Below, piece after piece: positions 24,961 through 36,354 of a DNA stretch of 64,000 nucleotides. The stretch is from NCBI RefSeq assembly GCF_051020955.1, contig NC_135029.1:6032001-6096000 (forward strand), in the 5' to 3' direction. Made by a program: the position numbers and the translations under genes. Within the stretch, counting starts at the first letter, position 1. Each line of letters begins with the position of its first letter. The notes below the pieces were generated by a model, which worked only from the letters and a program-made list of their open reading frames with translations, was not told the origin of the DNA and made no database searches. This DNA is from Megalopta genalis (lineage: Eukaryota; Arthropoda; Insecta; Hymenoptera; Halictidae).

Positions 24961-25560
24961 ACAGTAATAGCATCAATTAAATTAATGAATTCCATTAAAT
25001 ATGTATTTCAAATTAAAAATTAAACGAGTTATAAGTGAAAAAAACGAATACTCTCGAAGTAAAATTTTGCAGAATTTAAACCTAGTACAAAAACTAAAGC
25101 CTAGTACACTTGATTTCATCAGCAATTAGTTAAATTCAGAAAACAATAGCACCGTAAATAACAATTTTATATTTCAGCCATTTTGAGGGGGGCTGTTTTA
25201 AAGAAATTGCTAAGTGGCTCTTGTTTCATGAAATAGGCATAGAGGCATACAGAATATGCACCAATATAATGTAGTTACTGAATTTTAGGTATCGTCATAA
25301 AGATTAAAATTAATTTTTAAATTCAGTAATATGATCTCTATCCTGATGACTTTTATGCATTGTAATATACTATGCATTTTATGCATAGTAAGTCCTACTA
25401 AATAAAATCTAGCTGATAAAAATAAACGAAGATATTGGTCATTGATATCCGCAGTATTTAAAAAATACGTATATTAAGTCGTTATAATCGTTGCATTGTA
25501 TGATTCAATTATTCTCCAGGTTTAAGTTACGATATATATATAGTCAGCACCATTTTTAAT
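24960..25560. other. AT-rich non-coding stretch
   Basis: No features recognised beyond short direct repeats of TATGCAT near 25353-25386. Confidence 0.5.
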
Positions 25561-27110
25561 GGTGCTCACTGATCCTGCTTATATTGGAGGTTGGGAAAGG
25601 TCAGCAAATTTTCCTTGCAAAACAGGCCGGCTATCAATTGCACTGGACGTGCGGTAGACCCACACAACGAAAACGAAAATTGTTATTTTTTAATCAACTT
25701 CCATATTGAACGAAACCCGGCACGTCTTATCGGGCTCGCTTGTAGGTTGAACGCACAATTAGCGAGCTACCCTAAAATCGTTATTGATTTTCCCGGTGCC
25801 CTACCAACCTGCTTCTCTATCCGGATTCATTTTGGAGGCAGATTCGTTCGCAAGATACGTAAAATTATTTCAGCCGAAAATCTGAACTCCAATTTAGATA
25901 ACATTCCCGAGCATTTTTATCCCAGAGCAATACTGTTTCTAAACCGAATTCGTCTATGCATATCAAAAGTCCTTCGTTCTATATCGGAAGCCGAAGTGCG
26001 CTACATAGACGGAAATTTCGAAGCCCATAAAATCTGGCCTGCATCCGGGAACATTATCGCAAAATACGATCGACCGAAGTACACAGTGACAACAGCAATT
26101 TCGCGGCGATAAGTTGGCCGGTGTTTATTTTCGGTGGTTACCGCGACAACGTGTCAACCTTTTATACCTTTTATTTCGACAGAGGCGTCCCGTGTAATCT
26201 GCAAACTTAATGCAAACACATTTTCGGTCGCGGGGGTTCAGAGAAGATCATGCAATCTTCAAAGCTTCGATTTTCACCGGATGATAGGAAAATAACAGGA
26301 TTGGCTTATCGTCCCGACAGCACGTACACATAGGCGGGGGAGCGATCGCTTTATGCAGATTTAGCCGGCATCACGCGAGCCTCGTGAATTTGGCATTGAG
26401 GCTCGTCGAGGAGGAAGGCGAGCGGGCAGACAGCCCGGGGAAGAATGGGTAACCGGTAATTGTAGGTTGGCAAAGATTCAATGTAGGTAAATACGCCGAT
26501 CCGACCGCCAGAAGGAGCAGGCGACACCGGCGCGCGTGTAGACACGGGATCATGTGCCGCTGGCCCTCGACCTCCGGCCCTGTCTCCTAACCTAGGACCA
26601 GAGGATCCGACCGGTACCTCTGCCATCTTCAGCTCCGGCACACCCTATACCATCGCCAACGCGGGCAACTGTTACGCTACCATCACCCACGCCGCCACTC
26701 CTCGCTTTACCTCTTTGGTAAAGGGCCAAGAAACCCCAATCTGGTCGGTAGGTTACTCTCGAGCCCGCACCAGATGGACCTAACACGGCCTCTCCAGTCC
26801 AATCCGTGAAGTGGCTGTTTCTTCGTCGCCATCTTGCTGCCACTTGATATTTCCTTCGGGACTCAACACAGTCTCTTCCACGCTGGCTCATGCGAGGGTC
26901 CATCCTCGGACTACTGGCGTGCCAACTTCTGCTCCGCGAATAGTCCGGTTCGAATATCCCGGGCACCGTCTCGCCGATAAGGAACCGGTTGGATTAATAG
27001 ACAGAGAAATTCAGGTATTGACAAGTGGACGGCCATTGAGATCCTGGATCCTCTCCCAGCTACAGTAGGGGGCAACGGACACCCGAATGATGTAACAAGT
27101 TTTTAGGAGC
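25560..27110. other. GC-rich island with the longest open frame of the window
   Basis: The 173-codon plus-strand frame at 25591-26112 has no ATG and no recognisable domain, so it is not accepted as a gene. The part from 26350 to 27060 is strongly CpG-rich, with competing frames on both strands. An ancient transposon remnant or a regulatory region are both possible; neither could be shown by eye. Confidence 0.4.
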
Positions 27111-27380
27111 TTACGATGCAACGAATTTTCTTAACACGTTAATGACCGATCGTATAACTCGTATATAACTCGTATTTTTATGTTGAGACGTTGTAAAATT
27201 GCAGGTCAACAATGTGTCAATATGCACGTTATGTGGATATTGGAGATAATAAACAGGGTCTTCGATAATTATGTTAACACCAGGAACGGAGCGATTCCTG
27301 AAGTTATTTGAAGTAACTTTTTCCTTAGTGAAAATGCAATCCGCGGCTATGTTTACGAGTTATTAACGAAAAGTAGTGAC

Positions 27381-27491
27381 CAATGAGAGGCGAGATTAGC
27401 TGGCACGTGGCGGCCAAGCCAATGAGCTGAACTGGGTTTCGTGCGCATGTTGGCTGAGCCGCCTCGCGCCAGCCGAGCTCGCCTCTCATTG
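27381..27491. repeat. 111-bp foldback hairpin
   Basis: CAATGAGAGGCGAG at the left pairs with CTCGCCTCTCATTG at the right. Pairing continues inward through GCTGGC/GCCAGC, GGCGGC/GCCGCC and AGCCAA/TTGGCT with a few interior mismatches. The loop is about 25-30 bases around GAACTGGGTTTCG. It directly abuts the left arm of the 90-bp inverted repeat that follows. The GC content is higher than its flanks. Origin as a small foldback transposon is likely but not proven. Confidence 0.75.
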
Positions 27492-27871
27492 TCAGTGTAT
27501 TCTATGGCACAAAGTACGAAAAAAATGTTATGTAAACATAGGTCATATAGAGCTTTATTAAGAAGTTATAACAAAAATTCGTTCAATGAAATGAAAGAGA
27601 ATAGAAGCGAAATTTGCACGGTCATAAATTCGATCTTCGATCGATGTCAATCATGTATTGTTAACGACGGTAGACATTTCGAAATGTATTAATAAACACA
27701 GCTTACATAAACACACGGCATGTGCTGATCTATTCAAGCCAATGCTCGCAGTAACAGCAAGTTGATTACTATTCCTATTCTGAATTTTTGTTATAACTTC
27801 TTAATAAAGCTCTATATGACCTATGTTTGCATAACATTTTTTTCGTACTTTGTGCCATAGAATACACTGAC
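27491..27871. repeat. Nearly perfect 90-bp inverted repeat with a 201-bp spacer
   Basis: Bases 27491-27580 are the reverse complement of 27782-27871 with a single mismatch by my reading (TATGTAAAC against TATGCAAAC). Each arm gives the same peptide (MAQSTKKMLCKHRS...) on opposite strands, which explains the mirrored short open frames here. Outside the right arm the sequence runs to TGGGACACCCTG-TA at 27892-27905, a CAGGGTGTCCCA terminus next to TA as found at the ends of some insect DNA transposons. No matching terminus was found on the left. The near identity suggests a recent event. Confidence 0.85.
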
Positions 27872-28219
27872 AAAGTTTGAACATTAAAACCTGGGACACC
27901 CTGTATAGATCCTGAAGGATCTGGCCTCGGAGTGGAGAAAGCAAAGTCCTTTCCTAATAAGAGGACTGTTCGACCGTTCAGCATTTCCGCAGAACCGTCG
28001 AAGAACGCGCATCTTTAATTCCTAGAACAATTTCTAACATGTATATAATAACAATGGCGGGATCTATGGGAAACGTAGCCTCTGCTACCCTTAATATCAC
28101 TTTTATCGACGTTTTCCCGAACGGATACTCTGATGCACGCATGCTCTTGCTCCGGTTTTGGGTCGAGCAGGAATTTTCTTGGTTTCTTGGGCAATCCTTC
28201 TGTTTTCCGCAAGAGCGAG

Positions 28220-28576
28220 TCACAGTATTAAATAAATCAATTGCAAGGATTGGAGCAATCTTGGTCGGACACGTGGGTGGCTGAGTTGCAAGCCGCCGAC
28301 GGAGAGGGGAGTCAACGCTATCGTATGCAATTTATAAGCTCTTTTCGTATCTCGTAACATCACCACCAGCGACATCACTACCACGATGAACGCCACCACC
28401 GTCACCATCACTACCCCGAGGGATGGAAGCAGTTGCGGCCATGCCCGCCACCCCATTTCGCGGTCCAGCGACGCCCAGGAATTCACCAATTGGATTTTCC
28501 CTGCTTGCTCGCTACTCCTCGAGACCGGGGATGTATGTATGTTAGATGGTGTAAAGGCGCCTTACACCGTTACCGT
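28220..28576 (-). CDS. Weak candidate exon with one predicted membrane helix
   Basis: A minus-strand frame is open from just after a stop near 28577 to a stop at 28220. It encodes about 118 residues. In the middle is a Val/Met/Ile-rich stretch of roughly 24 residues (contains MVTVVAFIVVVMSLVV), followed at once by a basic turn, LRDTKRAYK, as in the stop-transfer of type I membrane proteins. The segment comes from a GTG/GTC-rich, cryptically simple DNA tract, which gives Val runs without selection. No clear splice sites or family were recognised. Confidence 0.15.
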
Positions 28577-28648
28577 ATCATCGGTGGAAAGGCTGCCGAA
28601 ATCCCATCAGCATCAGCAACTTCGAATTTCGCGCGCTCGCGATCATCG

Positions 28649-28683
28649 GCCGCCGACGCCGACGCCAACGCCGACGCCGACGC
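28649..28683. repeat. (GCCGAC)n hexamer repeat
   Basis: About six GCCGAC units with one GCCAAC variant, in a GC-rich island. Confidence 0.85.
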
Positions 28684-28919
28684 TCGGAGAAATTTCACGG
28701 GAATTACGGAAATTTCGTTTTACAGAACCCGATATCTGTCCGATACGGGCACCAGGCCTCCGCACACATGGCCGCGCTATCTGCTTGTTGAAATTGCGAG
28801 CTGCGATGGGGGAATAAGTTGGCCAAATTGGGCAACGCATTGACACCGGGTATCATCTAGCCCGAATCACACCTCTGACCTAGTTCGGGATGGATGGTGA
28901 ATTCGGGGTGGAGGATTCA

Positions 28920-30540
28920 ACTGTTTCCTGTGACGATTCGTCGACCATGCTTAATGTTTTATTGCACGCGTTATTGCTGTTGATAATGTAATCGAATCTC
29001 CTTTATAGGAACCTACGATATGTTAGAATTATCTGAGATAATTTATTGTAGAGATCAATAAAGATTTAGTCCGTGAATCTCTTACTGAGGTTCTGCTGCA
29101 CAAATGATGACGAGAAATATACGTGCAAACTAATTGCCGATAACTAATAAAGCAAAACTTTCATGAGAAAGAAGATACTTTTTACAATCCAGGATTGATA
29201 GATTAGCCACATGTAGCATTTTTATTATTGTATACAGGTAAAAATGATTATTATCTGTTCACAAGACTTTAAACAAATTTTCCAAAGATTTGTGTTTCTT
29301 AAAATGGCGTCCACGACGTTTCGTAATCTATTTAACCAATTGAGCTTAAAATGTTCTGTGAACCTTCAGTTTCATGTATTTATATAATTTAAATGCTCGA
29401 AAGTAGAAATGGAGCACGAAAGTTAAATTTCCAAAGTTAAATAATTCAGAGCAAGGTTGTAGTGAAATGGTATTAAACTGCCATAAATGTAAAAATTGAA
29501 TTAATGTGCAAGAGTGAGATACCGTGAATATCAAAATTCTTTAATCCATAATTTCATAATTACATTTCCTTCGTATATTATGTCACTTATTCTGAAGAAT
29601 ATTGATCAAATGACAAAAAATTAATTAAATAAAATCGTAAACGCAAAGGAATGAAATCTGCTAAAGAACGTTTGAATTTCATTTAATTCGAATATTTTTA
29701 AGCAAACGGAAGACAAATCTTCCTGCGATTTAAGTACAAGCTTTCGTCGCAGTGAAACACAAATAAATCATTTCGACATTATTTACGATTCCGAGGCAGT
29801 AATAACCATCATCTAAAATTTCTGACCGTCGTAAAAGAAGTTAAAAAGATTATCGCTCGCTTTAATAGCCATAAAAGGCAACCGCTCCTAAAATCATAAA
29901 ATATGATCGTATACTATCGGGAGGTTTGTAATTTAATGTTTGCAATAACGTGAAGATATCAATTACGAAACACTGCCCAATTGTGACCCCTACTTGAAAC
30001 AGTAGCACGAACAATACGATAAAAAGTGGTTATAAAAATTCTACCGATATTTTTGAACACTGTTCTTTATAAATTCACTCATACAAATAGTGTTGTGTAA
30101 CAATCGACCGCAAAAAAAAACTGTTCGTTCGAATACGTGTGTATCTATGCAAGAATATACTGTTCCACATTGTGTCCATCAATTTTTTCATTGTTCCGAT
30201 TTACGGAACAGTTGTCCGTGCTTCAAATGCATTTGAAATGCCCGTTCCACAATAGGGACTTTGAATATGGAACATATTGACATGGTATGGAAACGGTGTT
30301 CCATAATAGGTAAATGCTCATACTTCACTAGTTCGCTCGTATTACTTTTTATTCGTATCAAATAAATATTTCAGAGTTCGTTACGTTATCTAGAGACATC
30401 GATCTATCGAACAATAGTATAAATATTCAACAATAACACTTTTGAGTTGTGACAAAATCGACGATGATCTCGTAACCAGTGAAAAGCGTCGCATAATAGG
30501 TACTTTTATCTTAAACCTGACGCATATTAATAAATATAAC
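28920..30540. other. AT-rich non-coding stretch
   Basis: No gene recognised. A cluster of short palindromes around 30192-30237 is listed separately. Confidence 0.5.
30192..30237. repeat. Two adjacent perfect palindromes
   Basis: TGTTCCG-ATTTA-CGGAACA (30192-30210) is followed within 12 bases by the 16-base palindrome TTCAAATGCATTTGAA (30222-30237). The word GTTCCAYAATAGG recurs nearby at about 30244 and 30299. The cluster could be protein-binding dyads or part of a decayed inverted-repeat element. Confidence 0.6.
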
Positions 30541-31478
30541 GGCGATCGCGTTTCTGGCCTGGCATCGGGAAACGGAGACAAATACAGGGCGAACCTTTAA
30601 CGCCTTGACAGCATCGGGAAAGCGAATCTTGCTTGTTAGCTGATTCAGCCGACCGCAGCCCCCGCTCGGCCGCCACCCCCGCGGCCCCCGTTTACGGTTT
30701 TATTTTCTTCCTGGTCTTTTTTCAGCATGCTGGCCGGGACATATGCGAGCGTTCACTATCAACTCTCGGGGGCTGAAACAGTTTAGCGGTATACTGTACG
30801 TCATGGCATTGCTGGGAATGGCAGGCTAATGGAACGTTCGTGGGCACAGGGAAAATAAAGGCAGTCTTATCGATGTTGCGTCGCGGAGGTTAATTGGAAG
30901 TTATTGCTTGCCATATATTACGCGCATCAGATGCAAACCGCCTCGCGTTTGCTTTGCGGTATGTCACCGGTGTCGGCGTGCCGTAATGATTGTCAATTAT
31001 GGTGATGTAATACCACTTGCCGGACCTGGAAGCGATCGATTTGAATTTAAATAGCGGCGAGCTGCGCGCTGCTCGGCAGAAATATTAATATTTGCGTAGG
31101 GCCGGTTGCAACAACTTCGATTCGCTTGGAAATTATTAATTAACCGCCGGCGGTATCGGATGCTTAACATTTCTGCGATGTATTTTTCAGCGCGGCCCCC
31201 GCGATCCCATCGTAAAACAATATCTTGCCGCGTAAATGAATATGGATTTACAGGCGGCTCCACGGGCTCCACAGAATTCCGTTATTCCGCGGAATTCCGC
31301 ATCAGCGAATATTTTCATAATTTTTTTCCGGCTTCTATCGGCCGTTCCACAGCGCGTGGCACACTTCCCTGGAATCTATGCCACGGTGGAAACCAAATTT
31401 TCAGCCGTTGTGCCGCGCCGCGTTCTACCGCGAGAAACGTACGAAAAAGTACGCTAACCTAGCAAACGCGACAGATTT

Positions 31479-31865
31479 CTTGACCTACTACCCTACTCCG
31501 ACCTGCTGCCACATTACTATTTAGCAATACGTTTCGCGGCAGGTTCTTTAAACAACTTTCTTTTCGGCCGCGAAGTTCCTTTGAAAATACAACTCAGTTT
31601 TCTCCATCAACGAATACTCGAGGACGGTATAATGCTATTCAAACGGCGGTTCGTTGATTTTCGCGCGTTTCAACGCCGCGCTCTTTAAATTCCGTTATTA
31701 ATATCGCGGGAGAGCAGCGAGCTGGACCGCAGAAATAACAGAGATTCAGGAAGGGGAACCACTTCAAATACTTTTTCGCCTGTCAACGAAACGTATTTTT
31801 CCTTCGTCTCTGTGTGTCAAATGAAAGTAGTGGGCCAGTAGGTCAGAGTGGGGTAGTAGGTCAAG
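31479..31865. mobile_element. Inverted-repeat element with 40-bp termini
   Basis: The left terminus (31479-31518, starting CTTGACCTACTACCC) and the right terminus (31826-31865, ending GGGTAGTAGGTCAAG) are inverted copies with about six differences in 40 positions. The 307-base interior is GC-mixed, has no transposase-like frame, and includes GCGGCCGAAAAG/CTTTTCGGCCGC-like sequence near 31560. Length and termini are those of a MITE. A target duplication is not clear (AT on both sides is possible), so the superfamily is unassigned. Confidence 0.8.
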
Positions 31866-32273
31866 AGATGTAACTGTTACTTTGCCGTTTTACGCACGGT
31901 GTGTCTGCTCTCGCGGAACAAAGCGCAATTTGCGACTATACAATTGAGCCTCTTGAACCGTGGCCGTCGAAATTCTGTTCGGTCTGTAGGATTGACCCGG
32001 CGAGAATATACGTCCCAGATATTGTGGAGCAGCCTGTACAGGCTGTAACAGGAACACTGACGGTGAACGAATTATTTGCGCATCAGCGCACCGCTGTAGG
32101 GAGCATTTCCCGCAGGTCCATGAGCAGAAAATTCCGCACGCATCGCGACGCAATGTGTCTCAATAAAATCAAACCAATTTCGTAAATGTTCTCCCATTTT
32201 ACCGCGGACGTTCCGCGCGCACCGTGCAATTTCGTCGGATATGATGCTGCCTATCTGGAATCAGTATGAAAAC

Positions 32274-32347
32274 CAGCGACGAGAGAGAGAGAGAGAGAGC
32301 GAGAGAGGGGGGACAGCGAGGAAGGAAGGAGAGAGAGAGACAGAGAA
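32274..32347. repeat. GA-rich microsatellite
   Basis: An imperfect (GA)n run with GGGG and GGAAGGAAGG interruptions, purine-only on the plus strand for most of its length. Confidence 0.9.
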
Positions 32348-33640
32348 AAAACGGCCGAAAATCATGTGCCCGCCGCAACGTTTCGCGAAATGATAAATAA
32401 ATGGATCCGAGGAAACGACAGGTGTCCAAAAATATTCTGCGGTTCGTTACACCGCTGTGTCACGTTCACGGGCTGCTTCGATTTCGAGTCACACTCAATG
32501 ATATGTGTACACACGTGCTACCTGGGTTTACAAAGCCAGGCACGAGGTAAACTAAACGAGACTCCATGTCTACACTAGCCTCCTCCGATCCGCCACTACG
32601 TCTCAGCCATACAGTGCTAGGCGAAAGAATAAGACGTTCGATATATATTTTGTAGTTATTTATATTCAAGTGTAGGGAACATTCACTTTGTAAACCGTAA
32701 GCTTTTGTATTTGGCTACAATAACGTTTCAGAAAGAAATGTGAAGATGAATTGATATTTGTCGAAAGCAGAGCTTGAAATTCAATGTGATCTTTAACTTA
32801 TTTGTTAACTCTGATTCTCACAATCATCTCAGACAAGTTTTATTTTCCATAAGAAACGAACTTTTTATGTAACGTCTCGAATATCAAATATATCAGCGTA
32901 ACATCAAAATTACTTCCACCGTATCGCGGCGCGCCATCGCGAATGAAGAATAAAAAAAGCTCTGCAGTACATGCAAACGTTTATGCGGTTTGGCATTTTA
33001 TAATTCAGGCTTTGAATTCCGGTAACATCGAACCGGCGGCGATCGAAAATGGAAAAAAAGGAGGAATTTCGGTCTGCGCGTGGAAATAAGTTCCTTTTTT
33101 TTGCTTGGTATTTGTGGCACACGGGCCTGCGACTTTCAGCGAAAAAAATATCTACCATGGTGCTTCCGACCATTTGAATTCTGCATCGAATCCAACTCTC
33201 AATCGCGGATACCATACATACCGACCTTGTAACTAGGTTTGTGCAGTTGCATAGTGCCCCCGGTACGTGTGTGCATACAGATTCGATGCATCGCACGTTC
33301 CAGAATTACCGATAGTACTCAGCAGCTTGAGCGAATTACAGCCCGACGCAGATATTTGTACTGATTGATACACAGAGATGATAGCCAATGATACCGGACA
33401 CGGCCGGAAGATCGGTAAAATTCTATGCATAAAATTTTCATACTGATTAATTCTGATTGCTGCGAAACTTGTAATACAAATCCGGGAGGAAGGGGAATGT
33501 GTTGAACGTGGAAGCAACTGCTTTGAAAATTGCTTCGTACATGATGTAGAATATCACACGCGGGAAATACAAGGGTTTGTTTAAATTGGAGCAGCTACTA
33601 CCTTTTTTGAAGTGTCAGTATCCAAAACTTGTCAGTATTT

Positions 33641-33880
33641 GAGCCGTTCATTTTGAAAGTGGCATAAGTCACTTTACCGTAATGAAAAGTGGTGATTTTT
33701 TAATGTTTATGTGCGAAATTATTTATACTGAGAAAAATATATTAGTATCCTGAGATAACAAATACAAGTAAATCTTCTCGAAAGTTAGCATCCATATTTT
33801 TAAACGTGTTAAAACGCAAACCCTTAAATATATCGACTTAAAAACAAAGTGACTTATGCCACTTTCAAAATAAACGACTC
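33641..33880. mobile_element. MITE with 35-bp inverted termini and ATTT flanks
   Basis: The left end (GAGCCGTTCATTTTGAAAG, 33641 on) and the right end (CTTTCAAAATAAACGACTC, ending 33880) are inverted repeats over about 35 bases with two mismatches. Within each is the near-palindrome AAAGTGGCATAAGTCACTTT. ATTT occurs directly outside both ends (33637-33640 and 33881-33884) and may be the target duplication. The 170-base interior is AT-rich and non-coding. The superfamily is not assigned. Confidence 0.85.
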
Positions 33881-34282
33881 ATTTATACTTCGTATCGTCT
33901 ATGTTATCGTCTATACTTTGATCTAAACGGAAACGCACAAAAGAGAAAACAGAGAATTTAATAGTAAAGAAGAAATATATTTAATCGTTCTTGTCGATAG
34001 AGAAACGCTTGTATTTTAAAATTGTCACTTTATTCAGACAAGAATATTGACAGACAAATTAAAACCACTTTGCATCCTCTGTAATATGAGGAAGTTTAAA
34101 TTTAGAGTCTCTATGAATCAGAGGATTCTTATCGATAATTCAAAAAGAAAGATGTAAAGCATCATTTAATAAAGCCCATCCTTGTTAATATTTTCCAGGC
34201 ATTCAATGTTTCGAGACAGCACTATGTATACTTATTAGTCGTGATGTAATTCTGCACCAAGAAATACGTTCCTTATCATCAA

Positions 34283-34565
34283 ATTACATTCTACAGTCGA
34301 ACTATTAGGTTTATGAAACTACTGTATATTGTAAATAGCAAGGCACAATAGGCGAATCAACGTAGTTCAATGCTTAATTACATTCTACAGTCGAACTATT
34401 AAGTTTATGAAACCACTGTATATTGTAAATGGCAAGGCACAATAGGCGAATCAACGTAGTTCAATGCTTAATTACATTCTACAGTCGAACTATTAAGTTT
34501 ATGAAACTACTGTATATTGTAAATGGCAAGGCACAGTAGGCGAATCAACGTAGTTCAATGCTTAA
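34283..34565. repeat. 94-bp tandem repeat, three copies
   Basis: Units start ATTACATTCTACAGTCGAAC at 34283, 34377 and 34471. They differ at only a few positions (for example TTAGGTTT against TTAAGTTT, AAATAGC against AAATGGC). The array ends after GTTCAATGCTTAAT. Such near identity indicates recent expansion. Confidence 0.95.
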
Positions 34566-34739
34566 TATCGGACGTAATCTTGAATGCATTAAACACGTCT
34601 AAAAAACAATGTTTATTTAGTCTCATGCTGTAATAAAGTAATCTCAGTTGTAACAAATACGATTAAAAAGATCGCTAATCGAAACAGACACAATTCTTCG
34701 CACTGATCCGTGATTATAAGAATCGACGTGGAACAAGCG

Positions 34740-35680
34740 ATAAATTGAAGCTTAAATGAATGTCATACGTTGACACACGTGCGCGGGTATTCGTCGCATG
34801 ATTATTTCCGGCGAAAGACTTAATCACGGGATACTGCGCAAATTCGAAAACAGAAAAACGACGGGAACGTTTAAATCACGAATAATCTTCAGTTCCGTTG
34901 ACGCGTAATGCATCCGGATTTACGGGCTGTCGCACCAGCGCTGCATTTGTTGCACATTATATGCAGAACTTTCATTGCGGCCATTGCGTTCCGTCGCTGG
35001 CATCGGGGAGAATTGTATCGGATGACCGATTGAACGCTGAGAGCAAGCTTGCTTATAGCCATTGTTTGCCGATGCCATAAATTATTAGCGATAAGCCGCC
35101 AGTGAGGCAAGAGAATAGGGTACACCGTGGACAAAGAATGGAGGTAAGAGCTTTAAATAATTCGTTCCCTTTGCAGAGGCCGTGGATCGGCATGGTTGAG
35201 TACGTTACGCCGGCACAATCAGCACCTATATTATCCAGTTCGGAGCCAAAGGCTACTTTGTTGGTTGCTTGGCTCCGGTGCTAAAATGTTGCTAGGTTTC
35301 AGCCGGGGCCAAGGAAGAGGGTGTCGTGTACGAAAACGAACGGTCTGCTGAATGAGGAAGAGAAGAAAGGGAGGAACAGCGGGGGCGTGTCGAAGGGAAC
35401 GTTCGTTCCGCTTTTCAAAATATGAGATCATACATTACGGATATTTACAGCCCTAGGAACATTCTTTGGCCGACCGTTTCGGTTGCTTCGTATATTTATT
35501 GTCCCAAAGATAAGAGATTAGAGAGCTCGTAAATTGATGCGGTTCCACGAACGCGGAACAGTAAATAAATACACGAGGAAAGTATCGCGCTTGAAACAAT
35601 CCACGCTTTACTGCTTTTTTGAAACCTGGGAATTAACGTTTCGCTGATTAACAAACGCAATTTTAGGATTTTCACGCGAT
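34740..35680. other. GC-rich island, no recognised gene
   Basis: Overlapping short frames on both strands, none with a recognisable domain. Confidence 0.45.
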
Positions 35681-35908
35681 GCGAACAATGAGTTCGTGAA
35701 AATAGGTGTTTACTTTGCCGTCTTCAAGGTACTTCTCTTTGATCATTATATATTTAATCCAACGTTGTTTTTATTGAGAGAAACAGTGATGCACATTTTT
35801 ATTGAAATTTTTGTTTTTATTGAAATATTTTTTTTTATAATATAAATTTATTGAAATTGTTGTTGTGTATCGTCTTCATATCAAAATGATTTCCTAGCGT
35901 GAGATTCA

Positions 35909-36118
35909 TTAACATTAAATCTGCCACGACTTAAATGTAACTAACCCGTGTTGCTCTATAAAAAGGACAAGGCTGTATTTATTTGGACATTTCGCTATTT
36001 TTATTAAAATGCATGCTTGGGTTAAATTTCTATAAAAAAAGTTTTTATAGTTTTAGCAACATTAAAACATAAAGTTTGAAACCGGTCCCTTTGATCGGCT
36101 CAGCAGGTTTAGTATTAA
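35909..36118. mobile_element. TTAA-flanked piggyBac-like MITE, copy 1
   Basis: The left end TTAA-CATTAAATCTGCC and the right end GGTTTAGTA-TTAA are inverted. The subterminal tract GGTCCCTTTGATCGG corresponds to the GGTCACTTTGACCG tract of the copy at 36703. Length (210 bases) and TTAA on both sides agree with that copy. TTAA target duplication is the hallmark of the piggyBac superfamily. There is no transposase coding. Confidence 0.7.
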
Positions 36119-36354
36119 TTTCAGGTATAACGAGATGTCGCGTGAAACCACTTTTGATATGCCAACAATTTACAACAATTTTTTACTAACTATATCAATA
36201 TTACTTTTATGTCGTTTAAAAGAGTTGCAAGAAATTTGTATAGATGATACGAATTGTTGATGTAAGAAAACAAAATTCTTCTCAACAACAACAATTTCAT
36301 TTCACTAACTTTGAAGCAGCATTTATGTCTTCCAAGCACTTCAAGATAGTCTGT

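Larger units (their letters stand above)
27990..28920. other. GC-rich island
   Basis: Contains the candidate minus-strand membrane segment at 28220-28576 and the hexamer repeat at 28649-28683. Other open frames overlap on both strands and show no domain. Confidence 0.45.
30540..32650. other. Long GC-rich island with one inverted-repeat element
   Basis: Contains the element at 31479-31865 and a GA-rich microsatellite at 32274-32347. Open frames are short and compete on both strands; none was recognised. Confidence 0.45.
32650..34740. other. Mixed, mostly AT-rich stretch with repeats
   Basis: Carries the MITE at 33641-33880 and the 94-bp tandem array at 34283-34565. No gene recognised. The minus-strand frame at 32910-33296 has no recognisable domain. 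Confidence 0.5.

Noticed and set aside
25591..26112. Longest open frame in the window (173 codons, plus strand)
   Set aside because: It has no ATG anywhere (the first codon is TTG), no recognisable domain, and lies in a GC-richer island where long chance frames are expected.
26940..26965. GGTTCGAATATCCCGG, resembling a tRNA B box
   Set aside because: No acceptor stem, A box or anticodon arm could be placed around it.
27441..27692. Short open frame seen again on the opposite strand at 27775-27984
   Set aside because: The shared peptide is explained by the 90-bp inverted repeat and is not evidence for a gene pair.
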